DNA of 64,000 nucleotides from Halegenticoccus tardaugens (GCF_004116405.1 NZ_SDIC01000002.1:372001-436000); one strand, 5' to 3'. Shown: positions 43,837-52,855, numbered from the stretch's first letter. Notes: a model not told the origin generated them from the letters alone. Numbers and translations: made by a program.

Positions 43837-45195
43837 TCACTCGGAGAGCGTCTGGCGCATCTTTTCGGCCTGTTCGGACGCGACTGTTTGAGCGTCCTCC
43901 CCATCGGTGACTCGCGAAACGGCCTCGGCGACGTGGAACTGATTCGTGATCTCCCCGAACTCGGGGAACACCTCTCCGTTGACGTATCCGAACCGCTCGA
44001 TGTTCTCGAACGCACCAGAGATGTCTTCAACGGTCGATCCCCACGCCTCGAGCGTCTCGTTGCTCTGGTATTCATCGCTCTCCGCGACCGGTTTGAGAAC
44101 GGGGTTCATGCCGCCGGGTGCCATGTGAAGCCAGTCGATGTACGCATCGCCAGTCATGAAGAACTCCGAGAGCGTCTTCCCCTGTTTTAACTCCTCGCCC
44201 GACGAGGATTTGAAGAGGTTGAGCGCGACGACCTGTCCGAACGAGCTCTTCCGTTTGTTTTCGATGTGCGGCGCGAACTTTGAGTCCTTCACCATCTCTT
44301 TGCCCTTGTCGCCGACGTCGCCCATGAGGTAGGTCGAGTATTCGACGAGGTGGCACTGGTCGTTGAGGTACGTGTTGTTGGCGGTCTCCCACGAATCCTT
44401 TCCAGGCGGTGTGAATTCGGCGAGTCTGGCGTAAAATTCGAGAGCTTCGACCATCTTCTCGCTGTCGAAGACGATTTCGCCGTTCTCGTCGAAGACGCGC
44501 GCGTCGTTCGAGCGAGCGAAGGGTGTGAAGCATTGCCGTGCGAACGAGGTCGGCTTCGTCCCCACGACGATTCCGAACTGGTTCTGATCGGGCTTGTGTA
44601 GCGTTTCCGCCGCGGTCAACAAACTGTCCCACGTAGTTGGCCTGTCGAGACCGTGTTCCTCGAAGACGCTCTGGCTGTACCAAAAGCCCTGAAGCCATCC
44701 GTGCATCGGAATTGCGAAATGGGCGCCGTCGGGTCCCTGCGTCAGATCGAGAACTCCCTGGTAGAACTTGTCCTTGCCGATCGACTCGATGACATCGTCG
44801 GCCGCTTGCGTCGAAAGAACGCCGTTGCTCCCGAGTTTCTGCATGTGCGACAGGCCAAATTCACCGACGACCGGAAGGGTATCCGACGCGCGTGCCGACG
44901 AGATGCGCGTGGGAAGATCGTCTTCCTGGATTGAAATCATCTGGACGGAACTCGATTTTTGCGACTCGAATCTCCCCAGTAAATCTCGAATGACCTGTTT
45001 TCGGTCGTTTTCGACTTGCGTCGTCCAAAACGTGAGGCCCTCTCCATTACCTTCGCTCGATTGTGAACCGTTTCCCCCGCTTCCACCTCGAAGTCTGCTG
45101 ATACAGCCCGCGAGTCCGGTCGTTCCGAGAGCACCGAGCCCTGCTACTACTGTCCGCCGCGTCCGGCCGTTCGTACCATCATCATCATCGTTCAT
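43837..45195 (-). CDS. Sugar ABC transporter substrate-binding lipoprotein (MalE-like, family 1)
   Basis: 452 residues. MNDDDDGTNGRTRRTVVAGL with lipobox TTGLAGCIS anchors it outside the cell; the two Arg indicate Tat export. A Gly/Ser/Asn-rich linker leads to the SBP_bac_1 fold: LTFWTTQVENDRKQVIRDLL, HFAIPMHGWLQGFWYSQSVF, EEHGLDRPTTWDSLLTAAET and LVEYSTYLMGDVGDKG. MPHGW-type aromatic residues probably line the sugar site. First gene of the eight-gene operon, with TATA and palindrome just upstream. Confidence 0.9.
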   Translation of the reverse strand: MNDDDDGTNGRTRRTVVAGLGALGTTGLAGCISRLRGGSGGNGSQSSEGNGEGLTFWTTQVENDRKQVIRDLLGRFESQKSSSVQMISIQEDDLPTRISSARASDTLPVVGEFGLSHMQKLGSNGVLSTQAADDVIESIGKDKFYQGVLDLTQGPDGAHFAIPMHGWLQGFWYSQSVFEEHGLDRPTTWDSLLTAAETLHKPDQNQFGIVVGTKPTSFARQCFTPFARSNDARVFDENGEIVFDSEKMVEALEFYARLAEFTPPGKDSWETANNTYLNDQCHLVEYSTYLMGDVGDKGKEMVKDSKFAPHIENKRKSSFGQVVALNLFKSSSGEELKQGKTLSEFFMTGDAYIDWLHMAPGGMNPVLKPVAESDEYQSNETLEAWGSTVEDISGAFENIERFGYVNGEVFPEFGEITNQFHVAEAVSRVTDGEDAQTVASEQAEKMRQTLSE

Positions 45196-45206
45196 ACTAT
45201 CTCGAC

Positions 45207-45240
45207 CTACAGCCACATGTAGGGTAAAGATATATAAATC
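45207..45240 (-). promoter_or_regulatory. malE-type operon promoter with inverted repeat (candidate TrmB operator)
   Basis: On the minus strand GATTTATATA (45231-45240) is a strong TATA box about 40 bases before the start codon. CTACA-N6-TGTAG (45207-45222) is an inverted repeat placed at the expected transcription start. The neighbouring divergent gene encodes a TrmB-type sugar-sensing regulator, the likely binder. Confidence 0.55.
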
Positions 45241-45355
45241 TTTGCTCCTTAGTTGCTACTACAGTGAATATAATTGTACACGGTTCGTCATCCCCGAAGG
45301 CGTCGAATATCGGGTGCAAATGCTCTTCGAACGGCGGAAAGACACCGAGATAACG

Positions 45356-46462
45356 ATGGAAACCGAGAAACTCAGAAAGGGCCTTTCCGAAGCGGGTCTC
45401 TCGAAGTACCAAGTGAACGCCTACGTCACGATCCTGGAGCTAGGAACGACACAGGCGACAACCGTGGCTGAGAAGGCAGACATCCCTCGGTCGCGCGTCT
45501 ACGACGTCCTTCGCGATCTCGAAGACGAGGGGTACGTTGAGACGTTTAAGCAGGATTCGCTCAGCGTACGGGCACGAGAGCCGAGTGAGGTCTTCAGTAA
45601 GTTACGGTCACGCGCCAACCTCCTCTCGGAAACTGCGGCGGAAATCCAAGACCGGTGGGAGCAAACGAGCGTCGGCGGTCATCGGATCAGCGTTTTCAAG
45701 CGAGTCGATACCGTCGTCAAGCGAGCGGAAGAGGCGATTCGAAACGCAACGAACCAGGTGCAGCTCTCGCTCACACCGACCCAGTTCGAGCGTCTCTCAC
45801 CCGCCCTTCGCGAGGCGTACGCCGACGAAGTATTCGTCTCCGTCTCGTTCAACGAGTCCCCACATCATCCCGAAGAGTTACCGCCCGACTCAGCACTAGC
45901 CGACACCGTTACCGAAGCGCGTCACCGTAACCTCCCAGCGCCGTTTCTCGTACTCGTCGACCGAGACCTCACCTGCTATGCGCCACACGAGCGTCCGATC
46001 GACCAATACGGCGTGGTCTTCGAGGACCCGATGCTCACCTACGTGTTCCACTGGTATTTCGAAGCCGCCCTCTGGGAATCGTGGCCCGTGCTCTTCACGA
46101 AACGAAGCGGCTCGCCGCCCGAAGAGTACGTTTCGATCCGGAGTTGTATTCGCGATATCGCACCCGTATTGGGAGAGGGTGCCAGAATCACTGCCTCGAT
46201 TCGGGGGAGCAAGCCCGGCCAGCGGAGGGAGGTCACACTCGAAGGTGAAGTCGTCGACGTTCTCTTCGCGAGCGCATCAGACCGCTCGGGACCGTCGACG
46301 CCGACACTCTCGATGTTGGCCGGACAGGCGACGATCGTGTTAGAAACTGACGACAGCGAGTATGGCATCGGCGGCTGGGGCGCTCTGCTGGAAGATATCG
46401 AGGCCAAACGAATCGTCATAGAGTCGGTGAGATTTCCCGACGAAGGGGAGAGTCAACGGTAG
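45356..46462 (+). CDS. TrmB-family sugar-sensing transcriptional regulator
   Basis: 368 residues. The N-terminal winged helix is GLSKYQVNAYVTILELGTTQ, ATTVAEKADIPRSRVYDVLR and DLEDEGYVETFKQ. A short coiled coil (SKLRSRANLLSETAAEIQDR) joins it to the TrmB sensor region (VQLSLTPTQFERLSPALREA, FLVLVDRDLTCYAPHE) and a C-terminal effector-binding part (TLEGEVVDVLF). TrmB proteins bind sugars and control ABC sugar importers. It is divergent from such an importer. The ATG at 45356 gives the family-like METEKLRKGLSEAGLS; an in-frame ATG at 45320 is the alternative. Confidence 0.88.
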   Translation: METEKLRKGLSEAGLSKYQVNAYVTILELGTTQATTVAEKADIPRSRVYDVLRDLEDEGYVETFKQDSLSVRAREPSEVFSKLRSRANLLSETAAEIQDRWEQTSVGGHRISVFKRVDTVVKRAEEAIRNATNQVQLSLTPTQFERLSPALREAYADEVFVSVSFNESPHHPEELPPDSALADTVTEARHRNLPAPFLVLVDRDLTCYAPHERPIDQYGVVFEDPMLTYVFHWYFEAALWESWPVLFTKRSGSPPEEYVSIRSCIRDIAPVLGEGARITASIRGSKPGQRREVTLEGEVVDVLFASASDRSGPSTPTLSMLAGQATIVLETDDSEYGIGGWGALLEDIEAKRIVIESVRFPDEGESQR

Positions 46463-46838
46463 CATCAGCGGGCGGCAGCGGGCGGAAACTGACGACAAAC
46501 TGTCTTCGGTCCGATTGGAGCGTCGACAAAACACCTCGGATAGGCGTCTATCGACCGACCCACCGGACGGGCACTCGGTAGTTCAAAGGCGTCAAGTGAG
46601 TCGATCGCATCCGCGGTCAGATCGCACGGCGTGTTCCGATCGCGCTCTTCGGACCGGTCGTCGTTCCGATCGGCGGTGCGGTAGGTATCGAACCATCGCC
46701 CGGAGCCGATTCGACCGTTCGTCGAACGAACGGAGCGAGTTAGACCTCGAGAACGCGACAATCAGGCATCGATACCTCAACGTACAGCTAAGCCGCTCAG
46801 AAGCGTAGAGAAAGTGCGACGTCGGGAGGTGACCAAGT
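46463..46838. other. Intergenic, no gene recognised
   Basis: Open frames of about 97 codons exist on both strands but are arginine-rich and overlap each other. I do not recognise either. The 3' end precedes a GTG-start gene with a GGGAGGTG Shine-Dalgarno (46824-46831). Confidence 0.35.
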
Positions 46839-47300
46839 GTGACAACAGCTGAAGACAACGAGACGATCGCCCGCCGGATTTTCGAGGAGGTCTGGCAGAA
46901 CCACAACTACGACGTTATCGACGAACTCGTCGCCGAGGACTACGTCCTTCACGACCCATCGATGCCGGAAGAGACCGAGTGGCCCGGCGGCCGCGAGGGC
47001 TACCGGATGATGGCCGAGATGGGTGCAGCCATCATCGACGGACCGCTCGACATCGAGCAGGTCGTCCCAGGGGGTGACCACGTCGTGGTCCGTTGGGCGC
47101 AAACCGGCACGCACGTCGGCGAGATGGGAACCATAGAGCCGACGAACGAGGAGGTGACCGTCACCGGGATCGAGATCGACCGCTTCGAGGACGGCAAGCT
47201 CGTCGAGACCTGGCAGGAAGTCAATATGCTTCCGATGCTCATGCAGGTCGGGGTCGTCCCGGAGGATCTGTTCTCCGACGAGATGCCGGCGGACGACTGA
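46839..47300 (+). CDS. SnoaL-like (NTF2 superfamily) protein
   Basis: 153 residues. The SnoaL/ester-cyclase pattern is NETIARRIFEEVWQNHNYDV, IDELVAEDYVLHDP, GREGYRMMAEMGAAIIDGPL, HVVVRWAQTGTHVGEM and DRFEDGKLVETWQEVNMLPM. The GTG start is preceded by GGAGGTG. SnoaL-like proteins have a cone-shaped pocket and range from polyketide cyclases to hydrolases; most prokaryotic members are uncharacterised. It is a single gene on the plus strand facing the repeat protein. Confidence 0.8.
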   Translation: MTTAEDNETIARRIFEEVWQNHNYDVIDELVAEDYVLHDPSMPEETEWPGGREGYRMMAEMGAAIIDGPLDIEQVVPGGDHVVVRWAQTGTHVGEMGTIEPTNEEVTVTGIEIDRFEDGKLVETWQEVNMLPMLMQVGVVPEDLFSDEMPADD

Positions 47301-47365
47301 TCGATCGACGCATCCTTCTTTTCCGACGCTCTGATCTACGAACTCGCGCGCGAGGGCGTCAGTCC

Positions 47366-47890
47366 TCAGTCGTCGAAGAGGTCGTCGTCGTCCCGCTGTG
47401 AGTCGATGAGAGCGCCGTTCGCGTCGTAGATCCGGTGGACGTCGTCGCCGTCCTCGTCGTTCTTCTCGTACACGCGGAGCGTCCCGTTCTCGTCGAACCA
47501 CCACGTCCGCTCTTCGTCGTCGTCCTCTTCTCGCCGGAACCGGAGGGTTCCGTTCTCGTCGTAGATCCGTTCTTCCTCCTCGCCGTCCTCGTCTTCGGTC
47601 GTCCGGCGACGGATCAGCCCGTTCCGGTCGAACTCCGCACGCTCCTCGTCGCCGTCGTCGTCGATCTCTTCCGTGAATCCCCCGTCGGATCCGGCGCACT
47701 GTTCGAACTCTTCTCCGTCCCTTTCCTCGTACTCGACGAAGCGTGTACACCGATCGGTCGATCCACTCCGGAACTCGACGATGTCGTCGGCCCGAGCCCG
47801 GCCAGTAGCCCTCGAACTCCACGCAACCCCGGCGAAGAGCGCTGCGGCCGCTCTCAGGAAGGCGCGTCTATCGGTGGGGGATGCGGTCAT
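47366..47890 (-). CDS. Tat-exported acidic protein with YDENG-type repeats
   Basis: 174 residues from MTASPTDRRAFLRAAAALFA, a Tat signal that fixes the start at 47890. After about 40 residues follow four to five imperfect 19-20-residue repeats with cores FDRNGLIRRR, YDENGTLRFRRE, FDENGTLRVYEKN and YDANGALIDSQ, separated by Asp/Glu runs. The D-x-N-G core resembles calcium-binding loops and MORN-like or YwqK-like repeats. The mature protein is extremely acidic. Function unknown; calcium or cation binding at the cell surface is inference. Confidence 0.65.
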   Translation of the reverse strand: MTASPTDRRAFLRAAAALFAGVAWSSRATGRARADDIVEFRSGSTDRCTRFVEYEERDGEEFEQCAGSDGGFTEEIDDDGDEERAEFDRNGLIRRRTTEDEDGEEEERIYDENGTLRFRREEDDDEERTWWFDENGTLRVYEKNDEDGDDVHRIYDANGALIDSQRDDDDLFDD

Positions 47891-48664
47891 ACTAGATGTT
47901 GGTTCCCGACCGGCTTGAATTGGTGTCTTCCAATTCCATCGAATTCGCCCGCGACGTAGCGGTAGTCCGGTAGAACGACGAAATTGACATCCTCCCCGCG
48001 CTGGAGCGCGAGGTGTGAATTGCGGTTTCCAGAGCGAAACGAAAACGCAGATCGGATCAATGGACAGTCCAAAGACTTCCTGTTCGAGTTCCCCTCGGAA
48101 GCAGCCATCGCCACGTACGAAATCAACGACGATCCGACTAGGAGTGGTGGAGAAGTGAAGAGATAAATCCAAATACAAAAGTCATGCCAACCGGACCACC
48201 AGTTCTCCACTGCCTGATAAATGTTATTTGTTCGATATACGAGGAGCTACGCTGTTGAACGATTCTTCCGCCAAAAACCGCGGTCACGACATTCGTGTGT
48301 TGGGTTAATTGGCACATTATTGCCTTCATTTCCGAACTGTGAAAGCTTCTCGCCGTACCTCCACATTGTTCGAAGTTCCACATGTCTCACCATTTTTATG
48401 TGTGAGAGTCTGAGAAAATTCGGCGTCGATTCCTCGATATTTCTCGTTTTTAGCTTGAAATGGGGGTTTGTTTTCAGAAATAGTTGTGAATAGTTTGATT
48501 AGGTTTTTGAAGACATTCAGCCGTACATGAATTCTCTCCAAAGAACGAGACGAGAACGCTCGTTTTCAACACGGCTATCTGCGTTGTCGATCGCAAGTAT
48601 TTGGAATTTATCGACGGGACTACCTACAGAGGGTCTCTTTAGTGGGTCAATTCACCGAATCGGG
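47891..48664. other. Long intergenic stretch, AT-rich in its right half
   Basis: 47900-48200 has a 107-codon minus frame and a 60-codon plus frame, neither recognised. From about 48180 to 48660 the DNA is much lower in GC than the genes around it, with no ORF over 90 codons that looks real, suggesting foreign or decayed DNA. I see no IS ends. Confidence 0.35.
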
Positions 48665-49708
48665 CTACTTGGACAGCGTATCGTCGATCGATATCATTCC
48701 CTTCACGATCGAGGGCTCCATCGACCGTCGGAACGCACGATCGATATCGGTGAGCGGAACCGTGAAGTCGACGATCTCATCGACGTCGACGACGCCGTCG
48801 GCTAACAGGTCGACCGCCGCGTCGTAGGTGTTCTTGTACCGGAACGAGCCGAGAACGTCGATCTCGTTGTCGATCACTTCCAGAACGTCGAACGGAACCG
48901 ACGCCTCGGTGGCCAATCCGACGAGCACGACCGTTCCGCCCCTCCGGACGGCGTCGATAGTCGACCGGATGGACGACTTCGCCCCGGACGCCTCGATCAC
49001 GACGTCCGCGCCGACGCCGTCGGTGTACTCCCCAACGTGATCCACGAGGTCCTTCTCGGAAACGTCGACGGCCAGATCGGCCCCTCGCTCTCGAGCCAAT
49101 TTGAGTTTCTCCGGGACGACGTCGGTCACGATGACGTCCGTCGCGCCCGCTGCGCGGGCGGCTTCCATCACCAGTAGACCGATGGGACCCGCTCCGGTGA
49201 CCAGGACGGTGTCGCCTCTGCCGACGCCGCCCCGACGGCTGGCGTGGATGCCGACCGAGAGGGGTTCACAGAGCGCCCCTTCGACGGTCGAGACGTTTTC
49301 TGGGAGCTCATAGGCGAAGTCGGCTGGCCAGGAGACGTACTCGGCGAACGCGCCGTCGTGGGGCGGCGTCGCCATGAACCGCACGTCCTCACAGAGGTGG
49401 TACTCACCACGTTTGCAGTGGGCGCACCTGCGACACGGGATGCCAGGTTCGAGAGCGACCCGGTCGCCAGCGGCGAGGTCGGTGACGTTTCCCCCGACGT
49501 CGACGACTTCGCCCGCGCTTTCGTGCCCGAGGATGAGCGGCTCCTCGACGACGTAGTCACCGATGCGGCCGTGTTCGTAGTAGTGGATGTCCGACCCACA
49601 GATACCCACTTTGTGGATAGCCACGAGAACGTCGTCTGGACCGGGCGATGGCCGGTCGCGTTCCTGCAATTCGAACTGGGTAGGCTCGACTAACACCGCA
49701 GTTTGCAT
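48665..49708 (-). CDS. Zinc-dependent polyol/sugar dehydrogenase (sorbitol dehydrogenase type)
   Basis: 347 residues of medium-chain dehydrogenase. GICGSDIHYYEHGRIGDYVV has the catalytic zinc Cys, LILGHESAGEVVDVG the His-Glu, and CRRCAHCKRGEYHLC the four structural zinc cysteines. VTGAGPIGLLVMEAARAAGA binds NAD(P). The DIHYYEHG motif is typical of sorbitol/xylitol dehydrogenases. Next to a D-galactonate dehydratase it may oxidise galactose or galactitol-type substrates, which is inference. Its ORF start is 130 bases downstream of dgoD on the same strand. Confidence 0.88.
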   Translation of the reverse strand: MQTAVLVEPTQFELQERDRPSPGPDDVLVAIHKVGICGSDIHYYEHGRIGDYVVEEPLILGHESAGEVVDVGGNVTDLAAGDRVALEPGIPCRRCAHCKRGEYHLCEDVRFMATPPHDGAFAEYVSWPADFAYELPENVSTVEGALCEPLSVGIHASRRGGVGRGDTVLVTGAGPIGLLVMEAARAAGATDVIVTDVVPEKLKLARERGADLAVDVSEKDLVDHVGEYTDGVGADVVIEASGAKSSIRSTIDAVRRGGTVVLVGLATEASVPFDVLEVIDNEIDVLGSFRYKNTYDAAVDLLADGVVDVDEIVDFTVPLTDIDRAFRRSMEPSIVKGMISIDDTLSK

Positions 49709-49839
49709 GGCTGAGGACAGGAAGGGCGGCTACTAAAATGTACGGGGAAGCTTGGCCGAGGACGGCGAGTCGGCTCGATAATTCGGAACGAGCGAAACGT
49801 CGATACCGCCGCTACCCATCCCGAATCTATCCGTTGCAA

Positions 49840-50991
49840 TCACCATTCGGCAACGCTACCATCCTCGTGGTGCCAGAGTGGACTGTACCAGTTGACCTGC
49901 GTCCGAGCCTGCTCGCGAAGATACGCTTCGTCGATTTCAATCCCGAGACCGGGGCCCGTCGGGCGGTCGACGTAACCGTCCTCGAACCGGAACGTCTCGG
50001 GGTCTTTGAGGAGAGCGAGTCGTTGACTCGATTCTGAATCGTGCAGCCCGAGGTCCTGTTCCTGCATTATGACGTTCTGTGAGCAAAAGCCCACCTGAAG
50101 GCTGGCGGCGAAGGCGACGGGGCTCAGGGGGCAATGCGGGATGACGGCGACGTCGAAGGATTCGGCCATCGAAGCCACCTTCTTCATCTCACTGATTCCT
50201 CCGACGTGGGTGACGTCGGGTTGGATGACCGAAACCGCTTCGTCGACGAACAACCGCTTGAAATCGTACCGCGAATACAGTCGTTCGCCGGTGGCGATCG
50301 GGATACGCGTTTGTTCGCTGATGCGCCGAAAGCCGTCGGCATGCTCCGGGAGTAACGGCTGATCGATGAACATCAGGTCGTACGGTTCAAGTCGTCTAAC
50401 GAGTTCGGTAGCCATCGGCTTCGAGACGCGACCGTGAAAGTCGACGCCGAGATAGACGTCGTCACCAAGAGCGTCCCGGACAGCCGACACCCGTTTGACG
50501 GCCCGATCCATGGCCGCCGCCGTCTCCAGCGGTCGGAACTCGCGGACGAAGTTGAGCTTGAACGCACGATACCCCCGATCCAAATCCTGACGGGCCGACG
50601 CGGCGGTATCGTCGGGGTCGCTTCCACCCAGCCACTGGTAGACGAGCATACGGTCGCGGACGTGTCCGCCGAGCAGTTCGTGAATCGGCGCCCCGTAGTG
50701 ACGTCCCTTGATGTCCCAGAGCGCCTGATCAATTCCAGCGAGTGCGCTCATCAGAATCGGCCCGCCGCGAAAGTAGCCGCTCTGGTAGAGCTTCCGCCAG
50801 TGATACTCCGTCCGAAGTGGATCCGCCCCGATGAGATACACCTCCAGCAGTTCGGCGACGGCCGCCCTGACGGTTTCGAGCCGACCCTGGACGATCGGCT
50901 CTCCCCACCCGGCCGTTCCCTCGTTCGTCTCTACCTTGAGTAACAGCCACCGCGGGGGGACAGCGAACAACTCGTAATCGGTGATTTTCAT
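49840..50991 (-). CDS. dgoD: D-galactonate dehydratase
   Basis: 383 residues, matching the length and pattern of DgoD in the enolase superfamily. LGVDFHGRVSKPMATELVRR has the metal Asp and catalytic His, IATGERLYSRYDFKRLF the third metal Glu, and VIPHCPLSPVAFAASLQVGF the second catalytic His. The end PLWHHEDGSVAEW is a DgoD hallmark. The middle metal-ligand motif reads FIDQP instead of the usual FIEEP, an Asp where Glu is standard. The enzyme converts D-galactonate to 2-keto-3-deoxygalactonate. The neighbouring dehydrogenases and the PfkB kinase could supply other steps of a De Ley-Doudoroff-type route. Confidence 0.9.
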   Translation of the reverse strand: MKITDYELFAVPPRWLLLKVETNEGTAGWGEPIVQGRLETVRAAVAELLEVYLIGADPLRTEYHWRKLYQSGYFRGGPILMSALAGIDQALWDIKGRHYGAPIHELLGGHVRDRMLVYQWLGGSDPDDTAASARQDLDRGYRAFKLNFVREFRPLETAAAMDRAVKRVSAVRDALGDDVYLGVDFHGRVSKPMATELVRRLEPYDLMFIDQPLLPEHADGFRRISEQTRIPIATGERLYSRYDFKRLFVDEAVSVIQPDVTHVGGISEMKKVASMAESFDVAVIPHCPLSPVAFAASLQVGFCSQNVIMQEQDLGLHDSESSQRLALLKDPETFRFEDGYVDRPTGPGLGIEIDEAYLREQARTQVNWYSPLWHHEDGSVAEW

Positions 50992-51497
50992 ACCAGCGTT
51001 ACGTGTGAGCGAATACTTGAATCGTCGGGCTCTCTGCGGTTCCGATCTGGATCGCAGTAAGTTTATTAAGGCACAGCGCGTCTTTGGAAACGGGAAATTC
51101 TGTCCTCAGTGAGGCCGCAAGGCCGAGTAAAACAGGGTAGTTCGCCGGTCATGGGAGTCAACCTCTAGCCTAGTGAATTAGCCATCGATAATAAAACTGT
51201 CCATCAGTCATACTCGTTACGTTCCCCCGGAATTCGATCGTAGCAAGGTTTTAATAGCCGTCCGAACACCTACTCATGAGACGGAATCGATGGGAACCGA
51301 GTGCGACTTCACTCCGTACTGTGGGCCGATCAACGACGCGACGTCGAAGGACCGCCCCAATTCGGACTGAGACACCGCGACAGTCAGATAACACCCACAC
51401 AGCAGCCACATCGTATGAAACCCGACGCCCAATGCGCCTACGACACGAACCGAAACGCAGCGCTCAATGACGACCAGTTGAAGGAGAGTGAACGCTG
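50992..51497. other. Divergent promoter region with IS1341 right-end relic
   Basis: AT-rich sequence around 51055-51075 (TTTATTAAG) may hold the dgoD promoter. A solo right end lies at 51087-51145. The interval 51280-51497 has open frames that overlap the dehydrogenase start but no recognised gene. Confidence 0.4.
51087..51145 (+). mobile_element. Solo right-end relic of an IS1341-type element
   Basis: GGAAACGGGAAATTCTGTCC, a loop with GGCCGCAAGGCC, then ACAGGGTAGTTCGC. It aligns with the tnpB 3' terminus of the intact copy (GAAACAGGAAGCCCCACCCT to GGGGTAGTTCAC). The stem is conserved as CTGT/ACAG. No left end is seen nearby. Confidence 0.5.
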
Positions 51498-52529
51498 ATG
51501 CGCGCGACGACGCTGACAGATATCGGTGAAATCGCGGTACAAGACCGCGATCGGCCGGAACCGAGGGCAAACGAAGTGCTGGTTCAGGTCGGTGCCTGCG
51601 GCGTCTGCATGACAGATTATCACATGTATCACGGCTCTTTCCCCGTGGAGACGCCGCTGGTGCTCGGACATGAGAGCGCCGGCGAAGTCGTCGCGGTTGG
51701 CGAAGGAGTATCGTACGTGGGCGTAGGCGACCGCGTCGCCGTTAACCCGACGGTCCCGTGTAACGTCTGTTCGTACTGCAAGCGGGGCGAGACGCACCTC
51801 TGTGAGAACAACACGACCCTCGGCGGTGCTGGCGATACCATCCTCGACGGGGCGTTCGCGGAATACGTTCGCGTACCCGCTACCAACGTCGAGAATATCG
51901 GTGAAATGTCCTTCGAACGGGCCGCCTTGGCCGAGCCGCTCGCCTGTTGTATCCACGGCGTCGATCAGGTAGATCTCACACAGGGGGATAGCGTCGCTAT
52001 TATCGGAGCCGGCCCTATCGGTCTCCTGTTGATACAGTCGTTCCGCAACGCGGGGGCCAGTCCCATCGTCGTCTCCGAACTCGACGTCGAGCGCCGAAAA
52101 CACGCCGCCGAACTCGGTGCAGACGAGGTCGTTGACCCCGTAGAGTCAGATCCGGTCGCAGCCATCAAAGAAGCTGCGGGAGGCTGCGTTGACGTCGGCG
52201 TCGAGGCGATCGGGGGCGTTTCAACGATCGAACAGGCAAACGAGGTGACCGCGAGCGGCGGAACGACGCTCATCTTTGGTGTTCCGGACCGAGAGGCCGT
52301 CATGGAGGTCAGCCCCTTCGATATCTTCTTCGATGAGGTTGGCTACCGGGGATCGTACTCGCTCACCACTGAAGACTTCGAGCGTGCGGTGACGATGCTT
52401 AGATACGGACGGGTCGACGCCGAGAGGCTGATCACCGAGCGCCTCTCGCTCAATGACCTTCCTTCGGCGTTCGAACGGATGGAGAACGCCGAGGGACTGA
52501 AGAAACTCGTTATTCCGCGGGATACGTAG
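51498..52529 (+). CDS. Zinc-dependent alcohol/polyol dehydrogenase
   Basis: 343 residues. GACGVCMTDYHMYHGSFP and LVLGHESAGEVVAVG hold the catalytic zinc ligands, CNVCSYCKRGETHLC the structural zinc cysteines, and IIGAGPIGLLLIQSFRNAGA the NAD(P) site. The C-terminal VSPFDIFFDEVGYRGSYSLT is typical of sugar-alcohol and threonine-dehydrogenase-like members. It differs substantially from the dehydrogenase at 48665. It is placed between dgoD (divergent) and an iclR regulator, which suggests a sugar acid or polyol substrate. Confidence 0.88.
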   Translation: MRATTLTDIGEIAVQDRDRPEPRANEVLVQVGACGVCMTDYHMYHGSFPVETPLVLGHESAGEVVAVGEGVSYVGVGDRVAVNPTVPCNVCSYCKRGETHLCENNTTLGGAGDTILDGAFAEYVRVPATNVENIGEMSFERAALAEPLACCIHGVDQVDLTQGDSVAIIGAGPIGLLLIQSFRNAGASPIVVSELDVERRKHAAELGADEVVDPVESDPVAAIKEAAGGCVDVGVEAIGGVSTIEQANEVTASGGTTLIFGVPDREAVMEVSPFDIFFDEVGYRGSYSLTTEDFERAVTMLRYGRVDAERLITERLSLNDLPSAFERMENAEGLKKLVIPRDT

Positions 52530-52855
52530 TAATACTGTGCTCCTCCACAGTCTTCTCCTGTAGACCTGGGAACCCTCGACTCGTGTGATCTTCGTCATCC
52601 GGATCTTCGAAGGCGTCGCATGTGCCACATCCGTTTCTCGTCGTCTACCGATTTTGTAAACGTGCTCGGGGCGAGGATGAGGTCGAAATTCAGTCCTGCA
52701 GAACGCATATATTTCGGTGGGAATAGCAGGGGCGTTCCTTGACGTTACCTATAAATCATGATTAACTAGCCGTGGTTCCTCTGTACCATCCCGCCCTCAA
52801 TTGTTCTGCTCTCATGAACAAATTTTTCACCTAGGGATTCGTACGCGTACTGAGA
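52530..52855. other. Intergenic upstream of iclR
   Basis: No gene. CCTATAAATCATG at 52748-52760 and the AT-rich ACAAATTTTTCAC at 52819-52831 are TATA-like. The second is placed about 30 bases before the iclR start and is the better promoter candidate. Confidence 0.4.

Noticed and set aside
46797-47822. A 341-codon minus frame across the SnoaL-like gene and the repeat protein
   Set aside because: Extremely arginine-rich, antisense to the SnoaL-like gene and in another frame of the repeat protein gene; both real genes have signals and motifs.
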